This document shows positions 35,218-44,455 of a DNA stretch of 64,000 nt, piece after piece. The notes under the pieces are model-generated. The model saw only the letters and a program-made list of their open reading frames with translations, ran no database searches and was not told the DNA's origin. Each line of letters opens with the position of its first letter. The first letter of the stretch is position 1. A program made the translations under genes and the position numbers. Source of the stretch: Verrucomicrobiia bacterium (lineage in GTDB: Bacteria > Verrucomicrobiota > Verrucomicrobiia > Verrucomicrobiales > Akkermansiaceae); contig JAUIJD010000011.1 in the NCBI GenBank assembly GCA_030431475.1, forward strand, positions 1-64,000. The letters run 5' to 3'.

Positions 35218-35928
35218 ATGCGTCCCCCCTCCCCCCGCTGGTTCCTGTCGCTGGTTCTGGTTCTTGCCATTGATCCGTCCCCGGCCGCCGTCGTCTTTTA
35301 TTCGGATGCCTTCGAGTGGAGGAACGCGGTCGAGGGTGAGGTGCGTTTCAACCTCGCCACGCCGGGCAATATCGCTCTGGCCGATGAAGTCGACAGCGTA
35401 CCCGGGCCGAACACCGGGCTGGGCAAGACCCTGACCTTCTCCGCGGCCAACACCGGGTTCGGAACCGATATCCAACTCCGTGCCCTGCAGCAGGGAGCGG
35501 GATTCACCTTCGACGACAACGAAGGCACGGGTCCGGAGTGGGCCGGACTTTCAGTGGGCGATATCAACGACTACCAGAACGACAACTGGCAGGCGACCTT
35601 CAGTCCCGCGACGGTCTCGGCCTTCGGCTGGTATCTCGGCGACAACGGGAACTCGAACAATGAGTCGTTCATGGTCTACAACGCCGCCGACGAACTGATC
35701 GCCACGCTGGAGGCCATTCCCGCCAGCGGCTTGTCGGACTTCATTGGCTTCATCTCGACCGAGCCCGTCGGGCGCGTGGTCTTCGATGAAGGCGCCGGGG
35801 GCGACGACATCGCGATCAACGAGATCTTCCTGGCCGTCACTCCCGAGCCGTCCGGCCTGCTGATGGCCGCGTTCGCCGTGCCGCTCGCGCTTCGGCGGCG
35901 TCGGCCCGGCGGCCGGCAGGCACGGTAG
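35218..35928 (+). CDS. PEP-CTERM secreted protein
   Basis: 236 residues. The signal peptide follows a short basic start (MRPPSPRWFLSLVLVLAIDP). The body (FNLATPGNIALADEVDSVPG, GWYLGDNGNSNNESFMVYN, EPVGRVVFDEGAGGDDIAIN) resembles the secreted proteins that PEP-CTERM bacteria make in large numbers, with a DDIAINEI motif typical of that type. The tail TPEPSGLLMAAFAVPLALRR is followed by more arginines. It is divergent from the previous gene; the 213 bp between them show no regulatory element I can name. Confidence 0.9.
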   Translation: MRPPSPRWFLSLVLVLAIDPSPAAVVFYSDAFEWRNAVEGEVRFNLATPGNIALADEVDSVPGPNTGLGKTLTFSAANTGFGTDIQLRALQQGAGFTFDDNEGTGPEWAGLSVGDINDYQNDNWQATFSPATVSAFGWYLGDNGNSNNESFMVYNAADELIATLEAIPASGLSDFIGFISTEPVGRVVFDEGAGGDDIAINEIFLAVTPEPSGLLMAAFAVPLALRRRRPGGRQAR

Positions 35929-35972
35929 GGAGCTGGCGGTGAAGGTGGCCCCCCGGGAGATGGTTCGAAGGG

Positions 35973-36197
35973 CTAGCGGGCGAAGAGTTTCTCGAAGAGC
36001 TGTCGTGAGCGGAGCAGGCCGTCGTCGGTGAGGACCACGGATTTGGCCTTGCCCACCGGATTGTGGATGAGGCCCTTCCCATGGAGGCGGTCGAGGACAT
36101 CCCAGTCGTGACCTTTCCAGGCCCGGCAGCCTTCGTGAAGGGTGAGCTGGAGCAGCGCGAGCACGGTGTCGTCGATCTTGTCGTGGTCGAGATCCAT
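35973..36197 (-). CDS. DUF6429 family small protein
   Basis: 74 residues: MDLDHDKIDDTVLALLQLTL, then HEGCRAWKGHDWDVLDRLHG, KGLIHNPVGKAKSVVLTDDG and LLRSRQLFEKLFAR. The pattern matches the DUF6429 family (usual length 75-80), small cytoplasmic proteins of unknown function with a winged-helix-like end. The start at 36197 gives the conserved N-terminus; the much longer open frame upstream is antisense shadow of the next gene. It is monocistronic and convergent with the PEP-CTERM gene (44 bp between stops). Confidence 0.85.
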   Translation of the reverse strand: MDLDHDKIDDTVLALLQLTLHEGCRAWKGHDWDVLDRLHGKGLIHNPVGKAKSVVLTDDGLLRSRQLFEKLFAR

Positions 36198-36354
36198 GAG
36201 GTCATGGTGGGCCGAAGGACGTTCCCATGCGAGCGGGAAGCGGGAGCGGGGATAGCAGGTCCGTGAATGGAATCTTCTTGCCCGGTCCGGTCGGGAAGGC
36301 GCTCCTGTATGAATGCTCGGGTCGAGTGTCCCGCCGAGTTTCCCCACTGTCGCC

Positions 36355-38487
36355 ATGTCTCCCGCCCCCCGCATCCTCCTCGCCTTCGCCTTCTCTCTCG
36401 GCGCCGCCTTGGCGGTGGAAACCGTGACCACCCTTGCCGATGACGGGCCCGGCAGCCTGCGCGAGGCGATCGACAGCGCTTCGGCGGGCGAGGCGATCGA
36501 GTTCGCTCCGGGACTGAATGGCGGGACGATCACGCTGGAGTCGAACCTCGTCCTCACCCGGGCGGTGACCATCGACGCGAGCGATCTCCCCGGCGGGGTA
36601 ATTCTTTCCGGAGGCGGCTCCACCCGGATTTTCGCGGTGACGACCGTCAGTCCCGTCGTTCTCAAGCGGCTCACCCTGCGCGACGGTGCCGAGGTCGGAG
36701 GCGCGGCGATCAGCAGCTTCGCCGCGATCGACCTCACGCTCGAGGAGTGCGAGATCCGCGACAACGTTTCGACCCGCAGCGGCTCGGGTGACAGCGGCGC
36801 GGTCTTCCTGGGAAGCGGGAGTTGCACGGCCGTGCGCAGTTCGTTCATCGGCAACAGCGCCACCTCGAGCGGCGGCAACGCCGACGGCGGGGCGCTGGTC
36901 GTGAGTCCCGGCGGGAGCTTCACCGGAACGAACTGCACCTTCGCCCACAACACCTGCGACGGCGAAGGCGGGGCGATCAAGAGCTGGGGGACCGTGAACC
37001 TTTTCCACTGCACCGTGAGCAAGAATGCCGCGGGCCCCGGACCGAACGCCGGCGGCGGGATTTACTGGAGCGGATCGCTCACCGCGCGCCACTGCATCCT
37101 GGCCGGCAACGTCGGCGACGACAACGTGTCGCCGCTCGCCGGGATGGGGGGAGGCGCCAACTGGTTCCTCGGCGACCCCGTGCTTTCCGACGCTGCGACC
37201 TTCGGCGGGCCGACCCGGACCCTGATGCCCCTGCCGGGTTCGCCGGTGATCGATGTTGCCGAGCTTTCGGCCGAAACCCCGGCCTCCGACCAGCGGGGCA
37301 CCGACCGGCCCGCCGCCTACTTTCCCGGCTACGACGTCCCGTTGTTGGATCACGACGAGGCGGTCGAGGGCGACCTTCCCGGGACGATCGGAACGAGCTT
37401 CGACCTCGGCCCCGGGACCAACGTGATCCGGGGAACGGTGGGCCCCACGGGAACCGGCGAAGCCCAGGATCAGTTCGCTCTGAACCTCGGAACGGGGTTG
37501 AAGATCAGCTCCGTCACGCTGGAGCTCGATGTGAGCGGCGGTACGACCGGCTTCGTGGATTTCGAGGGCAGCACGGTCTCGACTTCGGGAGGAGCGGTCA
37601 CCGAAACCTTCGATCCACCGCTGACCGCCGGCTCCTACAACGTGAATGTTGTCGTCAACTTCGCGATCGCCTCCAAGCCCTGGGAGGTGACGGTCGTCGT
37701 CGAGGATCCCCCGACCGGCAACGACGTCGGCGCGGTCGAGACGACCTGGGACGAGGGAATCGTCTTCAGCCCGCCGGCCGGCTACGCCTCGGCGACCGAC
37801 ATCACCGGCCCCCGGGATGCGGCGGTGGCGTATCCGTCGGAGGATCTGGTCGATGGTTTCACCTCCGCCGCGCAGGTGATCAACAACGCCGGCGGGCATC
37901 TCGCGGTGTACGCGCCACGCCGTGGCGGGCTCACCGTGTCGCCGCGGCTCGGTGCCTCGACGCTCTACGCGATGGTGCTGAGGAACCGCAACGACCTCGA
38001 CGACTCCAACGCCTTCGACCCCGCGTCCTTCGTGCTGCTGGGATCGATGGACGGCGTGCGCTTCGAGCCCATCGCCAGCGACTCCGTCCCGGCATTCTTC
38101 AGCCCCGGTGGAGGATGGATCTACTACTTCGATCCCCAGCCTCCCGCCTACCGCCACTTCCGGTTGCTGTTCACCAGTGTCATCGACGAGCCGAACTCCT
38201 TCGATACCGTCCAGATCGGCGAGGTCGAGTTGATCGGGATTCCCGAGGACACCTCGCTGCGCATCCTCGATTTTTCGGTGAATCCCACCACCAAGGTCTT
38301 CGACCTGACCTTCTGCTCGACGCCCGGCGTCGACCATACGATCGAGTACGACGCCGAGCTCGACTTTGTCGCACCGAACTACTTCGTCACGCCGATCAGC
38401 GGGTCATCGGTCACCGAGTGGAGCCATCGCGTGACCGGGATCGCCCTCGGCAGCGGCAGGGACTTCCTTCGGGTGAAGGACGAATGA
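36355..38487 (+). CDS. Secreted beta-helix protein with C-terminal discoidin-like region
   Basis: 710 residues from the ATG at 36355 (MSPAPRILLAFAFSLGAALA signal peptide; 14 upstream residues rejected). The N-terminal GPGSLREAIDSASAGEAIEF and helix coils to ~285, then SPVIDVAEL and SDQRGTDRPA, define the same beta-helix type as the 28763 gene. Residues ~330-450 form a beta-sandwich similar to a subtilisin-like pre-peptidase domain. Residues ~475-630 (LYAMVLRNRNDLDDSNAFDP, FVLLGSMDGVRFEPI, YRHFRLLFTSVID) suggest a discoidin/F5-8C-type module. The tail ends DFLRVKDE. Extracellular adhesion or binding is likely. Confidence 0.85.
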   Translation: MSPAPRILLAFAFSLGAALAVETVTTLADDGPGSLREAIDSASAGEAIEFAPGLNGGTITLESNLVLTRAVTIDASDLPGGVILSGGGSTRIFAVTTVSPVVLKRLTLRDGAEVGGAAISSFAAIDLTLEECEIRDNVSTRSGSGDSGAVFLGSGSCTAVRSSFIGNSATSSGGNADGGALVVSPGGSFTGTNCTFAHNTCDGEGGAIKSWGTVNLFHCTVSKNAAGPGPNAGGGIYWSGSLTARHCILAGNVGDDNVSPLAGMGGGANWFLGDPVLSDAATFGGPTRTLMPLPGSPVIDVAELSAETPASDQRGTDRPAAYFPGYDVPLLDHDEAVEGDLPGTIGTSFDLGPGTNVIRGTVGPTGTGEAQDQFALNLGTGLKISSVTLELDVSGGTTGFVDFEGSTVSTSGGAVTETFDPPLTAGSYNVNVVVNFAIASKPWEVTVVVEDPPTGNDVGAVETTWDEGIVFSPPAGYASATDITGPRDAAVAYPSEDLVDGFTSAAQVINNAGGHLAVYAPRRGGLTVSPRLGASTLYAMVLRNRNDLDDSNAFDPASFVLLGSMDGVRFEPIASDSVPAFFSPGGGWIYYFDPQPPAYRHFRLLFTSVIDEPNSFDTVQIGEVELIGIPEDTSLRILDFSVNPTTKVFDLTFCSTPGVDHTIEYDAELDFVAPNYFVTPISGSSVTEWSHRVTGIALGSGRDFLRVKDE

Positions 38488-38553
38488 CGCCGGCGGTGGA
38501 GGCTGGAGGGTTTCGATGTTGGGCGGAGACCCCGCGGGGGAAGCCCGTGGCCG

Positions 38554-38673
38554 TCACCCGTCCTTGTCCTTCTTGCGCTTCTTCGGGTCGCGCAGGAAGA
38601 GGACGAAGAGCGCGACGTGGGCAAGGATCACGACGGCGGTGACGCCGACGGCGATCCAGAACGCGGAGGGCAT
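38554..38673 (-). CDS. 39-residue single-span membrane protein downstream of arsM
   Basis: Short frame: MPSAFWIAVGVTAVVILAHV, then ALFVLFLRDPKKRKKDKDG. One transmembrane helix is followed by a strongly basic cytoplasmic tail, a typical small membrane protein layout. It starts 12 bp after the arsM stop on the same strand, so it is probably co-transcribed. No strong ribosome-binding site is visible. No named family. Confidence 0.55.
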   Translation of the reverse strand: MPSAFWIAVGVTAVVILAHVALFVLFLRDPKKRKKDKDG

Positions 38674-38685
38674 GGGGTGGACCGG

Positions 38686-39531
38686 TTAGAGGGGTTTGCG
38701 GGCGGAGATGCGGGCGCTGGCGACCTTGCCGACGAGCTTCGGCGCCCAGGTCTTCGCCAGTTCGGTCTCGGCCTGGCAGCGGGCCTCCGGATCGACCAGC
38801 TCGTGGCCGATGAAGGCCTCGATCTGGGCGGCGTCGTAGACCAGACGGTCGACCACCCGGACCTCCTCGAGGCCGGCGGCCCGCAGACTCTCGAGGTAGT
38901 CGTGTTCCGGGATCGCACCGGTCAGGCAGCACGAGTGAAGACGCGGATTGCCGGCGAGTTCCGGTGGCAGGCCCTCGGCGACGATGTCCGAGACAAGCAT
39001 CCGGCCTCCGGGTTTCAGCACCCGCGCGATCTCGGCGAAGACCCGTGGCTTTTCCGGCGAGAGGTTGATCACGCAGTTCGAGATCACCCAGTCGACGCTG
39101 GCGTCCTCGACCGGCAGTTCCTCGATGACGCCCTGGCGGACCTCGACGTTGTCCAGCCCGGCGGCGGCGATGTTCTCGCGGGCCCGGGCGAGCATCGCCT
39201 CGGTCATGTCGACCCCGATCACGCGTCCGGCGGCGCCGACCTTCTTCGCCGCGAGCAGCAGGTCGATGCCGGCGCCGGAGCCGAGGTCGAGCACCACGTC
39301 GCCCGGTTGCACCGCGGAGAAGGCGAGCGGGTTGCCGCAGCCGAAGGAGTTCACCACCGCGTCGCCCGGCAGCGCGGCGATGTCGTCGGAGTCGTAGTCG
39401 GCCAGCTTCGCCACCACGCCCTTGGGGGCGGGCGAGGAGCAGCAGCCGCTCTTGGCAAGGGGACGGCGGACGGCCGCGCCGTAGTCGAGCGCGACCCGGC
39501 GGCGTTGCGCGTCGCGGGGCTCGGGATTCAT
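38686..39531 (-). CDS. arsM: Arsenite S-adenosylmethionine methyltransferase
   Basis: 281 residues. The SAM-binding motif VLDLGSGAGIDLLLAAKKVG lies at ~79-98. The As(III)-binding cysteines expected of ArsM are present: a Cys pair near the N-terminus (SGCCSSPAP), NSFGCGNPLAFS, VISNCVINL and LHSCCLTGAIPEHDY. It methylates arsenite to volatile or exportable species in the cytoplasm. There is no arsR, arsB or arsC beside it; only a 39-residue membrane protein follows. This is a stand-alone resistance gene, common in soil and marine bacteria. Confidence 0.93.
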   Translation of the reverse strand: MNPEPRDAQRRRVALDYGAAVRRPLAKSGCCSSPAPKGVVAKLADYDSDDIAALPGDAVVNSFGCGNPLAFSAVQPGDVVLDLGSGAGIDLLLAAKKVGAAGRVIGVDMTEAMLARARENIAAAGLDNVEVRQGVIEELPVEDASVDWVISNCVINLSPEKPRVFAEIARVLKPGGRMLVSDIVAEGLPPELAGNPRLHSCCLTGAIPEHDYLESLRAAGLEEVRVVDRLVYDAAQIEAFIGHELVDPEARCQAETELAKTWAPKLVGKVASARISARKPL

Positions 39532-39612
39532 CGTCCCCCAATCAAGCGCGGGCGATCCCTTGTCGATACGCCCTCGTTCGGAAAGCCTGCGCGTTTCGTC
39601 GCGCCTTCCACC

Positions 39613-40737
39613 TCACGGGGCGAAGACCAGGCACATCGCGCCAGGGACGTCGGCGCGGTGGCCGGAGAAGGCCAGCTTGCCGTCGTCGGCGACGCGGAAG
39701 ACCGGCACGCCGCCGCCCTGCTGGCCGGCGACCAGCAGCCAGCGGCCGTCGGGCGCGAGCTGGATGTTGCGCGGGATGGAGACCTCGGCGGGGACGGTCT
39801 GCACCCGCTTGAGCTTCCCGTCCTCACCGACGGCAAGCATCGTCAGGGAATCCCGGCCCTTGCCGGCGGTGTCGCGGTTGGCGGTGTAGACGTGCCGGCC
39901 GTCCGGGCTGACGAGGATCTCCGAGCAGGTCATCCCGTCGCCGTCGGCATCGTCGGGCAGCACGCTCACGACCTGCGTTTGCGCGAGGCCGCCGCTTTCC
40001 GCGTCCCGGTCGTAGACGATGACCTCAAGGCTGAGTTCGCCGAGCACGTAGGCCTGTTTCCCGTCGCGGCCGAACTTCATGTGGCGCGGACCCGATCCCG
40101 GCGGCGTCTTCGCGGTGCCGGCGCGGGTGACCTTTCCGACGGCGGGGTCGAGGGCATAGATCACCACCTCGTCGATCCCGAGGTCGGGGGCGTAGGCGAA
40201 GCGGTTGTCGGGTCCGGCGTAGAAGGAGTGCGCGTGCGGGCCCTTCTGGCGTTGTTCGTTCACGCTCGAGCCCTCGTGGCGGAAATACGACGCGCGGGGG
40301 GCGAGGGAACCGTCGTCCTCGACCGGAAACGACGCGACCGAGCCGCCGCCGTAGTTGGCGGCGAGCAGCGTCCGGCCGGTGGCATCGAGCGCGACGAAGC
40401 AGGGTCCCTTGCCGCATTCGCGGCGGCCGAGTTCGCGCAGATCGCCGTCCTCTTCCACCGCGAAGGCGGCCACCGCTCCGACCGGTCGCTCCTGGCGGGC
40501 CGGGGGGATGGAGCTGGTGGCGTAGAGAAAGCGCCCGTCCTCCGCCAGGGTCAGAAAGCCGGGATTCGGCGCCTCGGCCGCGAGTTCGGGGGCGGAGAGC
40601 TCGCCCGATGACAGGTCGAACTCGGCGCGGTAGATCCCCTTGGCCTCCCCGCGTCCGGTGGTGCCGATGTAGAGCGGGCGGGTGTCGGCCGTGGCCACGG
40701 CGCCGAAGAAAACGAGGATTCCGAGGAGGATGCGCAT
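39613..40737 (-). CDS. Lactonase family seven-bladed beta-propeller (6-phosphogluconolactonase-like)
   Basis: 374 residues with signal peptide MRILLGILVFFGAVATADT. It has repeated propeller blades (LYIGTTGRGEAKGIYRAEFD, PCFVALDATGRTLLAANYGG, GPRHMKFGRDGKQAYVLGEL, SEILVSPDGRHVYTANR, PRNIQLAPDGRWLLVAGQQG) typical of the YbhE/lactonase family. Cytoplasmic members act as 6-phosphogluconolactonase. This one carries an export signal, so its natural substrate is more likely an extracellular lactone or it has another binding role. The gene is divergent from the thioredoxin-like gene (92 bp between starts). Confidence 0.88.
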   Translation of the reverse strand: MRILLGILVFFGAVATADTRPLYIGTTGRGEAKGIYRAEFDLSSGELSAPELAAEAPNPGFLTLAEDGRFLYATSSIPPARQERPVGAVAAFAVEEDGDLRELGRRECGKGPCFVALDATGRTLLAANYGGGSVASFPVEDDGSLAPRASYFRHEGSSVNEQRQKGPHAHSFYAGPDNRFAYAPDLGIDEVVIYALDPAVGKVTRAGTAKTPPGSGPRHMKFGRDGKQAYVLGELSLEVIVYDRDAESGGLAQTQVVSVLPDDADGDGMTCSEILVSPDGRHVYTANRDTAGKGRDSLTMLAVGEDGKLKRVQTVPAEVSIPRNIQLAPDGRWLLVAGQQGGGVPVFRVADDGKLAFSGHRADVPGAMCLVFAP

Positions 40738-40829
40738 GGGTCGAGGCTAGGGAGGGCGGCCCGGGCCCCGCAGGCTTTTTTTCCACCCGGATGCACGATT
40801 CCCGCAGCGCTCGACGTTTTCCTTTGGCC

Positions 40830-41321
40830 ATGAAGACGCTCCTGCTCACCGCCCTGTTCGCCTTTCCGCTGCTCGCCACCGCCAAGGACGAGGAGAAACC
40901 GGTGCCCGACGCCAAGCTCAGCCAGGTGCGCTGGGGCGAGGTCGTCAACGAGGTCGAGTTCGACCCGAAGGATCTCGAGGGCAAGGTGGTGGTGGTCGAG
41001 GAATGGGGCGTCAACTGCGGCCCGTGCATCGCCAGCCTGCCGGAGATGGCCAAGCTCCACCGCCGCAACAAGCGGAAGGGCCTGGAGGTGATCGGCCTCG
41101 AGGTGCAGGGGGGCGACAAGGACAAGATCCTCGACCTGATCAAGAAGCCCCGGGTGAAGTATCCGGTGACCAAAGGCGGGCGCGCGCCGGTTTCCACCGG
41201 TGGCATCCCGCACGCCTGTGTTTTCGACCACACCGGCAAGCTGGTGTGGCACGGCCATCCCGCGGCGGATGAGTTCGAGGACGCGGTCAAGGATGCGCTG
41301 AAGGCGATGCCGAAGTCCTGA
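40830..41321 (+). CDS. Secreted thioredoxin-like (TlpA-type) protein
   Basis: 163 residues from the ATG at 40830 (MKTLLLTALFAFPLLATAKD signal peptide). The thioredoxin fold has the redox motif VNCGPCIASLPEM (~65) and the cis-Pro region GGIPHACVFD (~128). This is the TlpA/ResA layout, a periplasmic thiol-disulfide exchanger that usually reduces disulfides for cytochrome or other envelope protein maturation. No DsbD/CcdA-like partner is adjacent. It is divergent from the lactonase gene. Confidence 0.88.
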   Translation: MKTLLLTALFAFPLLATAKDEEKPVPDAKLSQVRWGEVVNEVEFDPKDLEGKVVVVEEWGVNCGPCIASLPEMAKLHRRNKRKGLEVIGLEVQGGDKDKILDLIKKPRVKYPVTKGGRAPVSTGGIPHACVFDHTGKLVWHGHPAADEFEDAVKDALKAMPKS

Positions 41322-41487
41322 TAGGCTTCGCATCACGGTCCGCCCGCCGGGAAGTCGCCCGCCGGGCGTTTGAGCAGTGAGCGGTCCCGCCTCCCGTGCG
41401 GGGCGCCGGATCGTTCGTGGCCGCCAGGGGGGCTCCGTCCTTGGACGATGCAGGGTTTGTGGCTCGCCACCGATGGGGGCCGACCGT

Positions 41488-44436
41488 ATGAGATTCCCCA
41501 TCATGTTCCGGACGCTCCCCCTCTCCGCGCTGTTTCTCGCCCCGATTTCCCTCTTCGCGGCCAGCTCCATCCACGTCGATTCCAAGGCCGAAGGTGCCAA
41601 GGATGGCAGTTCCTGGGAGGACGCCTTCACCACGCTGCAGGCCGCGCTGGCGGTGGCCGGCAGCGGTGACGAGATCCGCATCGCCCAGGGGGCCTACTTT
41701 CCGGACGAGGGCCCCGGCCAGAGTGACGGGGATCCCTCCTCGGTCTTCGAGATCCCGGACGGCGTCACGGTGGTGGGCGGCTACGAATCGGGAGGCTCCG
41801 TCAGCCCCAACCCGCTGCTCCATCCGGTGGTGCTGTCCGGCGACCTCGATCAGGACGACGACGATCCGGATGGCGACGGCATCATCACCTCGGCCGCGGA
41901 CATCAACGGACAGAATGCCCATCATGTCGTGCGGATCGCCGACGGCGCCCAGGTGTTTCTCTACGGGGGAACGGTGACCGCGGGTCATGCCGGAGGCGGG
42001 GGATCCGACGACAACGGCGGGGGTGTCCTGGTCGGCGGCACGGGAGAGTTGACGATGGAGCGCTGCGTCGTGACGGGCTGCCGGGCCGACGGTTCGGGAG
42101 GAGGCGTGTGGGCGTCGAAAGGGGTCCTCGAGTTCGTGAACAGTCGCTTCTCGGGCAACCATGCCGACGCCCTCGGGGGCGGGATGGCCATCGACGTCGG
42201 CGACGCCGATCTGGTGAACGTGGTGCTGCTCGGAAACACGGCCTCGACCGGCGGGGGCATCGCGGTCGACGACCAGCCGCTGACCCTGACCAACGTCACC
42301 TTTTCCGGCAACGCCGCCAACAGCGGCGGCGGCGCGATCTTCGCCGACAACGGGGCGGTGCTGACGCTGGAGAACACCATCGCCTGGAACAACATGGAGG
42401 ATGGCGATGTGGGGGACCCGCCGTCGTCCCTCACGCTGGCGGGCGGCTCCTCCGCGAGCTTCAGCTCCTGCCTGCTGCAGGGTTACGATCTCGGCGGGCT
42501 TCCCCAGGGCTTCGACGGCACGAGTGCTTCGAACGCCCCCGATTTCCATCAGCCGGCCAACCCGGCCGCCGCGCCGACTTCGGACGGAGATCTCCGGCTG
42601 CTGCCGGAAAGCGTGGGCATCGACAAGGGGGTGAACGGATTGAACGGCGAACCGACGGACCTGGCGGCCGAGCCGCGGATCGTCGGGCTGATCGATCTCG
42701 GCGCCTACGAGTTCCAGGAGGTGCTCTACGTCGACGACACCGCGTCGGGTCTCGGCCACGGAGGCTCGTGGGAGAACGCCTTCACCCACCTGCAGGCAGC
42801 GCTGGCGGCGGTTCAGAGCGGCTGGACCATCCGCGTCGCGCGAGGCGACTACTACCCGGACGAAGGGCCGGGGCAGACCAACAACGACAACTCATCGACC
42901 TTCGAGCTGATCAACAACGTCGCCCTGCTCGGTGGCTATCCGAACGGGGGCGGAACCCGCAATCCCGCCTTCCATCCCACCGTGATCTCGGGCGACCTGC
43001 AGCAGGATGACGACGATCCGGACGGCGACGGCCTGACGAACGCCTTCTCGGAGCTGAACGGCATCAATGCGATCCACGTGGTGACGGCGCAGGGTGTCGG
43101 TTCGTCCGCGGTGCTCGACGGCTTCATCATCAACGCCGGCCGCGCGACCCTCGCCAGCGGATCGAACGACCGCGGTGCGGGGATGTGGATCGACGCGGCG
43201 AGTCCGACGATCCGGTCGTGTCGCTTCATCGGCAACTTCGCGCGGCAGTACGGGGGTGGGGTGTATCAGAGCGGCGCGGCGAGCCAGCCGACCTACGAGG
43301 ACTGCCGTTTCTTCGGGAACGGGGTGGACGGAGCCTCGGCCGCGACGCGCGGCGGGGCGGTGTCGGTCGTCGCGGGCGCCGGCGGGACGTTCCGGCGCTG
43401 TGAGTTCCGTGGCAACTCGTCCGAGGACCACGGGGGAGCGCTGGGGCTGGATGGCGGAACGGTCACCCTCGAGAACTGCCTTTTCGCCGGCAATCGAGCG
43501 GGCGTCTACGGAGGGGCGGTCTTCGCCTTCCAGCCGACGGGGACCGACATCACCGGATGCACCTTTTCCGCGAATGCCGCGGGCGATCCCGGCGGGGGCG
43601 GGGCGGTTTACAACGTCGACACCCACATCGACTTCACCAACACGGTGATGTGGAACAACCGGGCCGGCGGCTCGACGACCAACCAGTCCTCGTCCTACAC
43701 GACCAACTTCAACATCAGCGCCAGCCCGACGCAGACCTACGACCACTGCCTGATCCAGGGCCGGAACCTCAGCGGGATCGGCGTGGGCAACTTCAACGGC
43801 GTCCTCACCGCAAACGACCCCCTGTTCCACATCAACGCGACCCCCACCGGCGACGCCCATCTGGATGGCGACTTCCATCTCTCCACCGGCTCGCCGATCG
43901 CCAACCAGGGGAACAATGCGGCGGCCGGGGCGTCCGACGACCTCGACGGCGAAAGCCGCATCCAGGGCGGAACGATCGACCTGGGCGCCTACGAGGGCAC
44001 GTCCACCGACCCCGACCTCGACAACGACGGTCTGCCGAACAACTGGGAGTTCCTCCACACCAGCCCCAACTCCTTCACGTCGCTGGACCCGGCCTCGGAC
44101 GACGACCACGACGGCCTGACCGCGCTCTCCGAGTTCGCCCACGGCACCGACCCGAACGTGCCGAACGGCAGCGGCTCGGTCGTCTGGTGGACCGAGGTCG
44201 AGAGCGGCGGCACCGCCTACCCGGGCCTCACCTACAAGCGCGGTTCGGGAGTCGCGGAATTCGTGAGGTTCATCGTCGAGCACTCGTACGACCTCGGCGT
44301 GAGCGACGCCTGGGATGATGCCCCGGTGATGCTGCACGACCAGAACGGCAGCCTGTGGGTGCACCGCGGGAGTGCGGCGATTTCCGGACCCGCGCGGCAG
44401 TTCCTGCGGGTGCGCGTCGAGAAACGGGAGCCCTGA
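41488..44436 (+). CDS. Secreted double beta-helix protein (internally duplicated)
   Basis: 982 residues from the ATG at 41488; one at 41503 is also possible, both opening the signal peptide ending SLFAA. Two homologous halves each begin with an entry segment (IHVDSKAEGAKDGSSWEDAF at ~30; LYVDDTASGLGHGGSWENAF at ~412). Each continues with the same words: TLQAAL or HLQAAL, YFPDEGPGQ or YYPDEGPGQ, and SGDLxQDDDDPDGDG. Each half then forms a parallel beta-helix and closes with 'DLGAYE'. After the second half come a D-rich segment (DPDLDNDGLPNNWEFLHTSP, ~843) and a terminal domain ending RQFLRVRVEKREP. Probably surface-located; no catalytic residues identified. Confidence 0.87.
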   Translation: MRFPIMFRTLPLSALFLAPISLFAASSIHVDSKAEGAKDGSSWEDAFTTLQAALAVAGSGDEIRIAQGAYFPDEGPGQSDGDPSSVFEIPDGVTVVGGYESGGSVSPNPLLHPVVLSGDLDQDDDDPDGDGIITSAADINGQNAHHVVRIADGAQVFLYGGTVTAGHAGGGGSDDNGGGVLVGGTGELTMERCVVTGCRADGSGGGVWASKGVLEFVNSRFSGNHADALGGGMAIDVGDADLVNVVLLGNTASTGGGIAVDDQPLTLTNVTFSGNAANSGGGAIFADNGAVLTLENTIAWNNMEDGDVGDPPSSLTLAGGSSASFSSCLLQGYDLGGLPQGFDGTSASNAPDFHQPANPAAAPTSDGDLRLLPESVGIDKGVNGLNGEPTDLAAEPRIVGLIDLGAYEFQEVLYVDDTASGLGHGGSWENAFTHLQAALAAVQSGWTIRVARGDYYPDEGPGQTNNDNSSTFELINNVALLGGYPNGGGTRNPAFHPTVISGDLQQDDDDPDGDGLTNAFSELNGINAIHVVTAQGVGSSAVLDGFIINAGRATLASGSNDRGAGMWIDAASPTIRSCRFIGNFARQYGGGVYQSGAASQPTYEDCRFFGNGVDGASAATRGGAVSVVAGAGGTFRRCEFRGNSSEDHGGALGLDGGTVTLENCLFAGNRAGVYGGAVFAFQPTGTDITGCTFSANAAGDPGGGGAVYNVDTHIDFTNTVMWNNRAGGSTTNQSSSYTTNFNISASPTQTYDHCLIQGRNLSGIGVGNFNGVLTANDPLFHINATPTGDAHLDGDFHLSTGSPIANQGNNAAAGASDDLDGESRIQGGTIDLGAYEGTSTDPDLDNDGLPNNWEFLHTSPNSFTSLDPASDDDHDGLTALSEFAHGTDPNVPNGSGSVVWWTEVESGGTAYPGLTYKRGSGVAEFVRFIVEHSYDLGVSDAWDDAPVMLHDQNGSLWVHRGSAAISGPARQFLRVRVEKREP

Positions 44437-44455
44437 GGGCGACGGGCGGGGTTGG

